Source: Verrucomicrobiota bacterium (GTDB lineage Bacteria > Verrucomicrobiota > Verrucomicrobiia > Opitutales > Opitutaceae). From it: a stretch of DNA of 10,481 nt. Of this stretch, positions 1 through 6,623 are shown in pieces (the first letter of the stretch is position 1; the number at the start of each line of letters is the position of its first letter). Both the position numbers and the translations under genes were made by a program. The stretch is from NCBI GenBank assembly GCA_023410155.1, contig JAEYQF010000203.1, forward strand, positions 1 to 10,481, written 5' to 3'. The notes below the pieces were generated by a model that had not been told where the DNA came from, made no database searches, and saw only the letters and a list, made by a program, of their open reading frames with translations.

Positions 1-2
1 TC

Positions 3-815
3 CACAGCGTGAGCGAGCGACTCGAGGGCGATTGTTACACCATTGCGGTGCGACTCGGGGGCTTGCCTGCGATCTTGCGCCTCTTACTCGGAGCCGAACG
101 CATCGGAGTCGAGATCCGCGCGTGCGACTCGTGCCTCTCCTCGCCGGCGTTGGAAGCGCATCGCGTGGTCATCGGGTTGCTCGGACTCGACGACGATGCC
201 TCTGCCTTCGCGCGGCTCGCGCGGAAACTCGGCCTCGCCCGACTCGTGAACGGCCGGGAGCAACTGCGCATCAGTCGCACGCCCTCGATCTACGAAGGCG
301 TGCTCTGGTCGATCATCGGCCAACAAATCAATTTCCCCTTCGCCTGTCTGCTGAAACGGCGGCTGTTCGAACTCGCCGGCACAGCCATCGGTGCGGGTCT
401 GATCGCGCCGCCGCTGCCTGCCGAGGTGGCACGCCTAGAGGTGAGCGACTTGGTGCCGCTGCAGTTCTCCCGGCAGAAGGCGGACTACGTCATCTCCGTC
501 TCGCGTCTGATCGCCGACGGCAAACTCGACCTTGAAGCGTTGCGCAACGGCTCCGCGACGCGAGCGGAGCGCGCGCTGCTCGAGGTGCGGGGTCTCGGGC
601 CGTGGTCCGTCAACTACATCATGATGCGCGCGCTCGGTTTCGCGGATTGCGTGCCCTACGGCGACACCGGCGTCACGAGCGGACTGCAGAGCCTGCTCAA
701 ACTGGAAACGCGTCCCGACATTGATGCCACCCGCCGATTGATGGCCGTGTTTTCTCCGCATCGCAGTCTCGCGACCGCGCACCTGTGGCAACTCAACCAA
801 CCGCTTCCCGCATGA
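3..815 (+). CDS. alkA: DNA-3-methyladenine glycosylase II (AlkA type), 5'-truncated by window edge
   Basis: This is a base-excision repair enzyme that removes alkylated purines such as 3-methyladenine by cutting the N-glycosidic bond. The frame is open to the left edge; the first possible start inside the window is GTG at 9, giving 268 residues. Numbering from that GTG, the N-terminal AlkA-like region is short at residues 1-85. A helical core starts near 'SIYEGVLWSIIGQQ' (93-106). The helix-hairpin-helix is 'LLEVRGLGPWSVNYIMMR' (190-207), followed by 'VPYGDT', whose Asp219 aligns with catalytic Asp238 of E. coli AlkA. The C-terminal 'SPHRSLATAHLW' matches the AlkA 'KPWRSYALLHIW' segment. E. 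coli AlkA has 282 residues and a longer N-terminus, so the true start probably lies upstream of the window. The stop overlaps the ogt start (ATGA), implying translational coupling. Family assignment is firm; exact substrate range is inferred. Confidence 0.88.
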   Translation, partial: HSVSERLEGDCYTIAVRLGGLPAILRLLLGAERIGVEIRACDSCLSSPALEAHRVVIGLLGLDDDASAFARLARKLGLARLVNGREQLRISRTPSIYEGVLWSIIGQQINFPFACLLKRRLFELAGTAIGAGLIAPPLPAEVARLEVSDLVPLQFSRQKADYVISVSRLIADGKLDLEALRNGSATRAERALLEVRGLGPWSVNYIMMRALGFADCVPYGDTGVTSGLQSLLKLETRPDIDATRRLMAVFSPHRSLATAHLWQLNQPLPA

Positions 816-1327
816 CCATTCTCCACGACACGTTCTCCACTCCCGTCGGCGATTTCTCCGTCGCGCTCGATGACAGCGGCGCCCTCCTCGCCACCGCGTT
901 CGGCGACGTCGCCTCGCTGAAAACGCGTCTGAAACAACGTCATCTATCAGGTGACTTTGCATGCTCTCCCGCGCGCAGTGAGGCGGTGCGGCAGCAAGTG
1001 GCGGAGTATTTCGCCGGCACGCGACGACATTTCAACCTGCGGCTTGCCGCCAAGGGGACAGGTTTTCAGCAACAGGTTTGGACGAAGTTGACGCAGATTC
1101 CGTGGGGCGAGACACGAACCTACGCCGAGATTGCCGTCAGCCTGAGTCGCCCCGGTGCGGCCCGCGCGGTGGGGCGTGCCAATGCCACCAATCCAATCTG
1201 CCTCATCGTTCCGTGCCATCGCGTGATCGGCGCCGACAGAGCGTTGACGGGTTTTGCGTTCGGGGAACCGATCAAGCAGCGCCTCCTCGAGCACGAAGGC
1301 GCTCTCGCTCACGCGCTTTCACGATGA
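812..1327 (+). CDS. ogt: Methylated-DNA--[protein]-cysteine S-methyltransferase (O6-alkylguanine-DNA alkyltransferase)
   Basis: This suicide repair protein moves the alkyl group from O6-alkylguanine (or O4-alkylthymine) to its own cysteine. The 171-residue product is typical of the Ogt/MGMT family. It has an N-terminal ribonuclease-H-like region (1-80) and the C-terminal DNA-binding catalytic domain (about 83-165). The acceptor is Cys135 in 'PCHRVIG'. The 'Asn-Arg hinge' is seen as 'RAVGRANATNP' (118-128), and 'IPWGETRTYAEIA' (96-108) is the expected helix-turn-helix entry. The ending 'LTGFAFGEPIKQRLLEHEG' matches the usual 'L.GYA.GL.RK..LL..EG'. ATG at 812 is chosen because it overlaps the alkA stop by the ATGA arrangement and begins a normal 'FSTPVGDF' N-terminus. 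An in-frame upstream start at 785 would lie inside alkA. No Ada regulatory domain is fused. Two genes for alkyl-base repair in one operon make functional sense. Confidence 0.93.
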   Translation: MTILHDTFSTPVGDFSVALDDSGALLATAFGDVASLKTRLKQRHLSGDFACSPARSEAVRQQVAEYFAGTRRHFNLRLAAKGTGFQQQVWTKLTQIPWGETRTYAEIAVSLSRPGAARAVGRANATNPICLIVPCHRVIGADRALTGFAFGEPIKQRLLEHEGALAHALSR

Positions 1328-1332
1328 AGCCA

Positions 1333-1398
1333 AAGCCGTGTTGCGGAATCTGGCTCGAGTCGGGACTGGTTTCGGCGTGATCGGTGCCGGCGAAGCGT
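1333..1398. repeat. Possible degenerate 11/22-bp periodic repeat between ogt and trpF
   Basis: This short gap separates two convergent genes. Units at 1333, 1355 and 1377 match the 22-bp consensus derived from the array at 9277 at about 10-12 of 22 positions each, and units at 1333 and 1355 end in GGC in phase, as the better copies do. In a GC-rich genome this is only somewhat above chance. I see no clear hairpin with a T-run here, so no intrinsic terminator is called. Confidence 0.25.
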
Positions 1399-1411
1399 CG
1401 ACGGCTCTCGC

Positions 1412-2074
1412 TCAACTGCGCATGGCTTCCGCGGTGCGATGGATCTCGAGCACGAAGCGCTTCAGCTTCGCGTGATCCTTAACTCCAGGCGCGACTTCGA
1501 CCCCGCTGTTCACATCGACAAATTTCGCGCCGCTCGCGCGGAGCGCTTCGCCGATGTTCTCCGGCGTGAGCCCGCCCGCGAGAATCCACGTGAGGTGCGG
1601 ATACGCGGCGCGATGCTTCGCGAACTTGCCCCAGTCACCCGTCTTGCCGGAACCGCCAAAGCCTTCGGCGTGAAACGTATCCAGGAGAAAATGCTTCGCG
1701 AGTGGCAGCTGCACCTGGGGCACGTCGCTCGACGGAGGGAGCTTTGGCGCGAGCCAGAGTTTTTCCGGAGTCACGAGTTCGGACCACTCAAGCAACTGCG
1801 GCAGCGGGATGGAAACGTTGAAATGGATCTGGAAGAAATCAAAGCCTGCCTGCTGCGCGGCCGTGAGTTCTGCGAGCGTGGGCTCCACCATCACGGCCAC
1901 TTTACGGCGCTCGGGCAGCAGCTTCGCCATCGCGCGATACGTCTCAAGCGGCACATAACGCGGCGACTTCGGATAAAGGATGAACCCGAGATAATCCGCG
2001 CCGCAGCGATCCGCGAAATCCGCGTCCACGTGCGAGGTGATCCCGCAGACTTTGAAGCGAATGCCGTCGATCAT
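1412..2074 (-). CDS. trpF: Phosphoribosylanthranilate isomerase
   Basis: TrpF carries out the Amadori rearrangement of N-(5-phosphoribosyl)anthranilate to CdRP in tryptophan synthesis. The 220-residue product fits the family's (beta/alpha)8 barrel. The catalytic pair is visible: Cys10 in 'KVCGIT' and Asp132 in 'LLDTFHAEGFGGSGKTGDW'. The phosphate-binding loops are 'LAGGLTPENI' (165-174) and 'VDVNSGVEVAPGVKD' (186-200). ATG at 2074 is used because it directly precedes the KVCGIT strand and overlaps the stop of the DUF3291 gene by 4 bases (ATGA); the frame upstream codes only unrelated residues. One oddity is 'FQIHFN' (81-86) where most TrpF proteins have 'vQLHG', so the glycine after His84 is missing. 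No other trp gene is nearby; trpF travelling alone in a mixed operon is common outside the enterics. Confidence 0.94.
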   Translation of the reverse strand: MIDGIRFKVCGITSHVDADFADRCGADYLGFILYPKSPRYVPLETYRAMAKLLPERRKVAVMVEPTLAELTAAQQAGFDFFQIHFNVSIPLPQLLEWSELVTPEKLWLAPKLPPSSDVPQVQLPLAKHFLLDTFHAEGFGGSGKTGDWGKFAKHRAAYPHLTWILAGGLTPENIGEALRASGAKFVDVNSGVEVAPGVKDHAKLKRFVLEIHRTAEAMRS

Positions 2075-2535
2075 GGCTGTGGCGGAGGAAAGCACGCTTT
2101 GAAGGTGAAACCAAACGGCGGGGGGCCCAGTCGGGCGAGCGAGGCGAGCCGCAGCTTGGCCTCGTCCGTGGTCGGGCGGTGACCCGCCGGCACCCACCAC
2201 AGAGCGGCGTGTTTGCTCTCGAATTTTTGAAACCACGCCTGCCGGCGCGCGAAAAATCGGCCGTGCATCGAGCGATACACATAGGCGTGCAATGACTCCC
2301 GATCCGTCCACACGGACATATTCACCAGCACGCGCGGGTCCGGAAACGCTGCGATCTCGGTGGCGTTTCCGCTGTCGCCCTTCAATCGCCAGACGAAACC
2401 GGGACTCGCCTCCGCGAGCGCATTGATCTCGTCCAAGGCTGCCCTGAACTCCGCCATCACCGGATCATCCATCGAAGCGCCGCGAATCCGGCCGATATTG
2501 ATCTGCGCGAGCTGCCAGGCAGGAGACCCGTTCAT
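2071..2535 (-). CDS. DUF3291 domain protein of unknown function
   Basis: A 154-residue soluble protein with no signal peptide or membrane segment. It resembles the DUF3291 family, small proteins expected to fold like antibiotic-biosynthesis monooxygenase/heme-degrading alpha+beta barrels. Landmarks consistent with this are 'WQLAQINIGRI' at the N-terminus, 'GFVWRL' (46-51), 'VLVNMSVWTDRESLHAYVYRS' (69-89, a mid-domain strand and helix), 'ALWWVPAGHRPT' (111-122) and 'FGFTFK' (141-146). The start ATG at 2535 lies one base after the stop of the upstream aminotransferase gene, and its stop overlaps the trpF start, so it is very likely cotranscribed and translationally coupled with both. No substrate or reaction can be read from the sequence, and conserved catalytic residues are not established for the family. 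Family assignment is by remembered pattern. Confidence 0.8.
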   Translation of the reverse strand: MNGSPAWQLAQINIGRIRGASMDDPVMAEFRAALDEINALAEASPGFVWRLKGDSGNATEIAAFPDPRVLVNMSVWTDRESLHAYVYRSMHGRFFARRQAWFQKFESKHAALWWVPAGHRPTTDEAKLRLASLARLGPPPFGFTFKACFPPPQP

Positions 2536-2536
2536 C

Positions 2537-3631
2537 TCAAAACGCGTTCACCGACGCGATCACGTGATCGACTTGTGCGTCGGTCAGCTCCGGGAAGATC
2601 GGCAGGCTCACACAGTTCCTCGCCGCCTGCTCTGCGACGGGCAGCGAGCCTGCGGCCTGGCCGAGATGCGCGTAACATTTCTGCAGGTGCAGCGGCACGG
2701 GATAAATCAGATCGGTGCCGACTTCGTGTTTCGTGAGGTGCTCACGCAACGCATCGCGACGCGGGTGGCGGATCGTGAATTGGTGGAACACCGACTTCCC
2801 GAAGGACGGCTGATCGGGCAGACGCACGTCGGCGAGCTTGATGCCGTCGAGATAACGCGCGGCGATCTCCTGTCGGCGTGATGTCCATTTCGCGAGGTGC
2901 GGGAGCTTCACGTTGAGCAGCGCACCTTGAAAACCATCCATGCGAAAGTTTCCGCCCACGATGTCGTGATAGTAGCGACGATCCGAGCCGTGCACGCGGA
3001 TGTGACGCGCCTTGGTCTGGATCGACTCGTCGCGCGAGACGAATGCCCCGCCCTCGCCGCAGCCGCCGAGATTCTTCGTCGGATAGAAACTGAACGTGCC
3101 GACATCGCCGAAGAGACCGACGGGAGTGTCCTTGAATTTTGCGCCGGCCGCCTGCGCGCAGTCTTCGATGAGAAACAGTCCGTGCTTCTTCGCGATCGCC
3201 GCGATCTCGTCGATCCGGCACGGCTGACCGAAGAGGTGCACGGCGATGATGCCTTTCGTCTTCGGCGTGATCGCCGCCTCGACCTTGGCGGGATCAAGGT
3301 TGAATGTGCCCTCCTCGATGTCGACGAAGCGGGGAGTCGCTCCGACGTAACTTACACCCCAGACCGTCGAGATGAACGTAAACGGCGGCGCGATCACTTC
3401 GTCGCCCGGACCAAACCCCGCGATCATGCATGCGACGTGCAGCGGCGACGTGCCACTGTTCATGCCGAGCACCCGCGGATAGCCGAGCGTCGACCCGAAG
3501 TTCTTCTCGAAGTCCTCCACGTCCTTGCCGAGGCAGAAGCGGGTGCCGTCGTAAGTTGCTGCGAGCGCGGCGAGCGCGGGCTCACGCAGGGCTTTGTGCT
3601 GCAGGCTGAGATCGAGAAACGGAACTTTCAT
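2537..3631 (-). CDS. DegT/DnrJ/EryC1/StrS-family PLP-dependent aminotransferase
   Basis: A fold-type I, pyridoxal-phosphate enzyme of the family that usually transfers an amino group to keto-sugars bound to a nucleotide. The 364-residue length is normal. The Schiff-base lysine is Lys186 in 'SFYPTKNLGGCGEGG'. The PLP ring-binding Asp157 lies in 'LIEDCAQAAGA', and the phosphate-binding 'NSGTSPLHVA' (58-67) and 'PPFTFISTVWGV' (82-93) are also present. The C-terminal part, 'YPVPLHLQKCYAHLG' and 'SLPIFPELT' (342-350), is standard for the family. Sugar-nucleotide substrate and pathway cannot be told from the sequence; no glycosyltransferase or sugar epimerase is adjacent. It opens a tight cluster with the DUF3291 gene and trpF and starts 68 bases after hemD, across an imperfect palindrome. 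No Shine-Dalgarno sequence precedes the ATG. Confidence 0.92.
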   Translation of the reverse strand: MKVPFLDLSLQHKALREPALAALAATYDGTRFCLGKDVEDFEKNFGSTLGYPRVLGMNSGTSPLHVACMIAGFGPGDEVIAPPFTFISTVWGVSYVGATPRFVDIEEGTFNLDPAKVEAAITPKTKGIIAVHLFGQPCRIDEIAAIAKKHGLFLIEDCAQAAGAKFKDTPVGLFGDVGTFSFYPTKNLGGCGEGGAFVSRDESIQTKARHIRVHGSDRRYYHDIVGGNFRMDGFQGALLNVKLPHLAKWTSRRQEIAARYLDGIKLADVRLPDQPSFGKSVFHQFTIRHPRRDALREHLTKHEVGTDLIYPVPLHLQKCYAHLGQAAGSLPVAEQAARNCVSLPIFPELTDAQVDHVIASVNAF

Positions 3632-3640
3632 GAGAGGAAC

Positions 3641-3698
3641 CGCTAATTCACGCGAATCGCTGCGGATGGGAAGCTTTCTGCATTCGCGTTTGTTGGCG
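3641..3698. repeat. Imperfect inverted repeat in the hemD-degT gap
   Basis: The arms 3641-3657 (CGCTAATTCACGCGAAT) and 3682-3698 (ATTCGCGTTTGTTGGCG) are complementary at 13 of 17 positions, including an unbroken 8-bp block ACGCGAAT/ATTCGCGT. The loop is 24 bases. No T-run follows on either strand, so a terminator role is not shown. The wording of the arms resembles short dispersed intergenic palindromes known from many bacterial genomes, but multiple copies cannot be confirmed from this window. Confidence 0.55.
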
Positions 3699-3699
3699 T

Positions 3700-4503
3700 T
3701 TACTTGCCGTTCAATTTCTTCACCAGCGCTTCCACGAGCGCGTCGAGGCTCGGCTCCTTGGCCATGAAGTCCACCGGGATACCGACCTTCTTCATCGTTT
3801 CCGAAGTCTGTTCGCCGATGCTGCCTGCCAACGGGCGCGTGGCGCCAGTTTGCAATTTGAGCGCGCCCGCCTGGCTCACGAACGACTCGGCCGCAGACGA
3901 GCTCGCGAACAAAACCGCGTCGGCGCCACGCGCGCGGAAATCGGCCGCAGCCACGTCGTCGGACAAGTCGGTTTTTTCGGTTTTGTAGACCTGGAATCGA
4001 TCGACGATCGCGCGCGCGGCCTCGAGTTTCTCGACGAGAGTTTCACGGTTAAGATTTCCGGTGATCACGAGGATCTTGGCGCTGTCGAGACTGCCGGTGG
4101 CGATGAGCTCGTCGGCCAGTGCTTCGGCGGTGGCGATCTTCGGCATGCACTCGACGCGAATGTGATGGGACCGGATCTCCGCCGCGGTCGCCTCGCCGAC
4201 ACACGCGAAACGCAGCAGGCCCAGGGAACGGATGTCGTCGTAAATGCGCAGAAACTCCTCGAAGAAAAACCGCACGCCGTTGGCGCTCGTGAACACGATC
4301 CAGTCGTAGCCGCCGAGCTCCATGAGCACGTCCACGAGCGTTTCTTTCTCGATGTGCTTGGAGACGCGGATCAGCGGCAGCTCGATGACCTCGGCGCCGA
4401 GCGCGGTGAGTTTGCCGGCGAGTTCCGAAGCTTGCTCGCGCGCGCGTGTGACGGCGATGCGGCGGCCGGCCAGAGATTTCGAAGAGAGAGAGGATTTGGC
4501 CAT
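3700..4503 (-). CDS. hemD: Uroporphyrinogen-III synthase
   Basis: HemD closes hydroxymethylbilane to uroporphyrinogen III with inversion of ring D, the branch point for heme and cobalamin-type tetrapyrroles. The 267-residue product shows the two-domain layout of the family. 'LAGRRIAVTRAREQASELAGKLTALGAEVIELPLIRV' (11-47) forms the first half domain. 'YDWIVFTSANGVRFFF' (66-81) carries the conserved T/S-S-x-N-x-V patch. The second half domain has 'ADAVLFASSSAAESF' (194-208), and 'PLAGSIGEQTSETMKKVGI' (224-242) matches the usual 'IG..Ta.a....G'. HemD sequences are poorly conserved, so position directly after hemC (18-base gap, same strand) is strong supporting evidence. It is not fused to a methyltransferase domain. 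The start ATG at 4503 follows the hemC stop directly. Confidence 0.92.
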   Translation of the reverse strand: MAKSSLSSKSLAGRRIAVTRAREQASELAGKLTALGAEVIELPLIRVSKHIEKETLVDVLMELGGYDWIVFTSANGVRFFFEEFLRIYDDIRSLGLLRFACVGEATAAEIRSHHIRVECMPKIATAEALADELIATGSLDSAKILVITGNLNRETLVEKLEAARAIVDRFQVYKTEKTDLSDDVAAADFRARGADAVLFASSSAAESFVSQAGALKLQTGATRPLAGSIGEQTSETMKKVGIPVDFMAKEPSLDALVEALVKKLNGK

Positions 4504-4521
4504 GAGGCGAGAGGTCGCGGC

Positions 4522-5376
4522 CTAGCGCAGGCCGAGTTGCTTGAGAACGTTATCGGCGGTGACGCGTGGTTGCGCGTAGTCGCTGTCGCTCAGCGGGAGG
4601 CTGCGCAGGCCGACAGCTTCGTGGAAGAGAAACAGCGTGTCGCGCGTGGCATGCACGGCAAACGCGGTGTGGCAGCCGCCGCCCATCGCGCTTTGGAACG
4701 CCCGCTCGAGGTCGACGGCGCGCTTGGTGGCCGCATCGAATACGGGCGAAAATTTCTCCGCATCCGCCGCACGGCACTGCACGGCGATGGCTCCCTGCCC
4801 GATCGCCGGCACCATGTGCTGGAAACCGAGCGCGTGAAACTCGACTCCCGGCCACTCGGAGATGCCCAGACGCTTCAGGCCGGCGGCGGCGAGAATCGTG
4901 CCGTCGGCCACGTGTTGCTCGCCGATTTTGCGGAGGCGGGTGTCGACGTTGCCGCGGATCTCCGAGAATTGAACGTCAGGAAACAGCATTGTCGCCTGCA
5001 GGCGGCGCCGTGGGCTGCCGGTGGCGAGCGTTGCCGGCGTGGTGATGCCGGTGCGCAGCACGAGCACATCGCGCGTGTCCTCGCGCGGCAGATAGCCGCC
5101 GATCGCGAGGCCCTCCGCCATGTCGCCGGGCAGATCCTTCGTGCTGTGCACGGCGACGTCGGCTTCACCGCGCAACAGCGCCTGTTCGAGTTCGCTCGTG
5201 AAGAGCCCCTTGCCGCCCTTCTGCTCGAGCGACCACTCGGCCTGCTTGTCGCCCGTGGTCACGATTTTCAACAACTCGGTCTCGACGCCGAGCCGCGCGG
5301 CGAGATGCGCCGCGACCATATTCGTCTGCGTGAGCGCGAGGGGGCTCTTGCGCGTCGCGAGGATGATCTTTTTTGC
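4522..5376 (-). CDS. hemC: Porphobilinogen deaminase (hydroxymethylbilane synthase)
   Basis: HemC polymerises four porphobilinogens into hydroxymethylbilane on a covalent dipyrromethane cofactor. Clear motifs are 'LATRKSPLALTQTN' at the N-terminus, 'HSTKDLP' with the catalytic Asp, 'GSPRRRLQ', 'IRGNVDTRLRKI' and the cofactor cysteine in 'AMGGGCHTAFAVHA' (Cys235 from the start used here). The start is uncertain. The frame can extend to GTG at 5409, but that codon lies inside the stem of the ilvC terminator. GTG at 5388 and TTG at 5376 are alternatives; TTG 5376 gives 'MAKKIILATRKSPLAL', the usual short lead-in, and 284 residues. None of the three has a visible Shine-Dalgarno sequence. hemD follows after 18 bases. 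Family assignment is certain; only the start is open. Confidence 0.93.
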   Translation of the reverse strand, partial: AKKIILATRKSPLALTQTNMVAAHLAARLGVETELLKIVTTGDKQAEWSLEQKGGKGLFTSELEQALLRGEADVAVHSTKDLPGDMAEGLAIGGYLPREDTRDVLVLRTGITTPATLATGSPRRRLQATMLFPDVQFSEIRGNVDTRLRKIGEQHVADGTILAAAGLKRLGISEWPGVEFHALGFQHMVPAIGQGAIAVQCRAADAEKFSPVFDAATKRAVDLERAFQSAMGGGCHTAFAVHATRDTLFLFHEAVGLRSLPLSDSDYAQPRVTADNVLKQLGLR

Positions 5377-5393
5377 CAAGGAGGACACAGGGG

Positions 5394-5457
5394 AAAAACA
5401 AGAGGCCACGGAGGCGAGAAGGACAACCTTGGGACGTCCTTCGGGCTCCGTGGCCTC
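5394..5457 (-). terminator. Strong intrinsic terminator downstream of ilvC
   Basis: Arms GAGGCCACGGAG (5402-5413) and CTCCGTGGCCTC (5446-5457) are perfect complements over 12 bp. A second inner stem, AAGGAC (5419-5424) with GTCCTT (5436-5441), closes an 11-base loop after a small internal loop. On the minus strand the stem is followed at once by TTGTTTTT (5401-5394). The position 18 bases after the ilvC stop suits termination of the ilv transcript. The hairpin and its flank also read like a dispersed intergenic repeat, which cannot be tested here. Confidence 0.82.
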
Positions 5458-5475
5458 TGTGTCTAAGAGAGACTC

Positions 5476-6501
5476 TTAGTAAGCGGCTTGGACGCCCTTG
5501 ATGTGCTTCTTGGCCATCCAGGGCATCATGCTGCGGAGGTAAGCGCCGGTCTTCTCGATCTGGTGCTTTTCGCCGGCCTTGAGGAGTTTGTTGTAGTTCT
5601 TGAGACCGCCCTTGTGCTCCTTGACCCACTCCTTGGTGAACTTGCCGGTCTGAATCTCCTTCAGGATCTTCTTCATCTCGGCCTTGGTCTTCTTGTTCAC
5701 CACGCGCGGGCCGCGGGTGATGTCGCCATACTTCGCGGTCTCGGAAATGGAGAAACGCATGCCGGCGATGCCGCTCTCATACATGAGGTCGCAGATGAGC
5801 TTCAGCTCGTGGAGGCACTCGAAGTAAGCCATCTCGGGCTGGTAACCAGCCTCCACCAGCGTCTCGAAACCGGCCTGCACGAGGGCGCTGGCGCCACCGC
5901 AAAGCACGGCTTGTTCGCCGAAGAGATCGGTCTCGGTCTCTTCCTTGAAGGTGGTCTGGAGCACGCCCGCGCGCGTCGAGCCGATACCCTTGGCCCAGGC
6001 GAGCGCCTGCGCTTTGGCGGCCTTGGAGCTGCCCGGAGCGACGGCAATGAGCGCCGGCATGCCTTTGCCCTCAGTGTAGAGGCGGCGAACCATGTGGCCG
6101 GGACCCTTCGGGGCGACCATGATGCAATCGACGCCCTTCGGCAGCTTGATCAGGCCGAAGTGCACGGCGAGACCGTGCGAGAACAGCAGCGTCTTGCCCT
6201 TGGAGAGATTCGGGAGGATGTCGCGCTCGTAAATATCCGCCTGCTTCATGTCGGGGAGACCGACCATGATGACGTCCGCCTGCTTCACCGCGTCGGCGGT
6301 GGAGACGACCTCAAACCCGTGCTGCTCGGCAACCGGCTTGGACTTCGAACCCTCGTAGAGGCCGATGAGGACCTTGCAGCCGCTGTCCTTGAGGTTCAGC
6401 GCGTGGGCATGGCCCTGCGAACCGTAGCCGAGGACGGCGAGCGTTTTGTTCTTAAACACGCCGAGGTCGGCGTCTTTGTCGGTGTAGACTTTGGCGGGCA
6501 T
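5476..6501 (-). CDS. ilvC: Ketol-acid reductoisomerase, class I
   Basis: IlvC isomerises and reduces 2-acetolactate or 2-aceto-2-hydroxybutyrate to the dihydroxy acids of valine/leucine and isoleucine synthesis, using Mg2+ and NAD(P)H. At 341 residues it is the short class I form. The Rossmann motif is 'LGYGSQGHAHALNLKDSG' (24-41). The cofactor loop 'GLYEGSKSKPV' (47-57) has serines at 52 and 54 that suit a 2'-phosphate, so NADPH is likely but not proven. His109 in 'FSHGLAVHFG', Asp192 and Glu196 in 'TDLFGEQ', Glu228 and Glu232 in 'YFECLHE', and Ser253 in 'FSISETA' are the expected active-site and metal residues. ilvN lies 122 bases upstream across an inverted repeat, and a strong terminator follows the stop. 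The start ATG has no Shine-Dalgarno sequence. Confidence 0.97.
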   Translation of the reverse strand: MPAKVYTDKDADLGVFKNKTLAVLGYGSQGHAHALNLKDSGCKVLIGLYEGSKSKPVAEQHGFEVVSTADAVKQADVIMVGLPDMKQADIYERDILPNLSKGKTLLFSHGLAVHFGLIKLPKGVDCIMVAPKGPGHMVRRLYTEGKGMPALIAVAPGSSKAAKAQALAWAKGIGSTRAGVLQTTFKEETETDLFGEQAVLCGGASALVQAGFETLVEAGYQPEMAYFECLHELKLICDLMYESGIAGMRFSISETAKYGDITRGPRVVNKKTKAEMKKILKEIQTGKFTKEWVKEHKGGLKNYNKLLKAGEKHQIEKTGAYLRSMMPWMAKKHIKGVQAAY

Positions 6502-6511
6502 GTGATGGGTT

Positions 6512-6603
6512 AGTTGAAAGTTGAAGGTTGGAAGTTGAAAGAGCTATTTCGGTGCGGCTGAAAGTTGGGCCGGATCGGGTCTTTCAACCTTCACCTTTCA
6601 ACT
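6512..6603. repeat. Long inverted repeat between ilvN and ilvC
   Basis: The arms 6512-6530 (AGTTGAAAGTTGAAGGTTG) and 6585-6603 are complementary at 18 of 19 positions, with a 54-base loop. The left arm is itself built from short 'GTTGAA' and 'GTTGGAA' words continuing to 6541, and its A/T-rich purine/pyrimidine bias differs from the GC-rich coding DNA beside it. In RNA it would fold into a stem ending 11 bases before the ilvC start codon. It could be a mobile palindrome, a processing site or a regulator of the ilvN:ilvC ratio; nothing in the sequence decides between these. Confidence 0.7.
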
Positions 6604-6623
6604 TTCCCCGTCCCGGCCGGGCG

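Noticed and set aside
1324..1380. Short 18-codon plus-strand frame after ogt
   Set aside because: Too short, no ribosome binding site, no recognisable product.
2897..3646. A 249-codon plus-strand frame opposite the degT gene
   Set aside because: Antisense to a clear PLP enzyme gene; the product is Arg/Glu/Val-rich without family features.
3850..5466. A 538-codon plus-strand open frame opposite hemD and hemC
   Set aside because: It is antisense to two well-identified genes; its product is Arg/Glu/Ala-rich with no recognisable motif, as expected from GC-rich reverse-strand reading.
5488..6513. A 341-codon plus-strand open frame almost exactly opposite ilvC
   Set aside because: IlvC is certain from its active-site residues; the opposite frame is low-complexity Leu/Val/Glu/His-rich and has no independent support.
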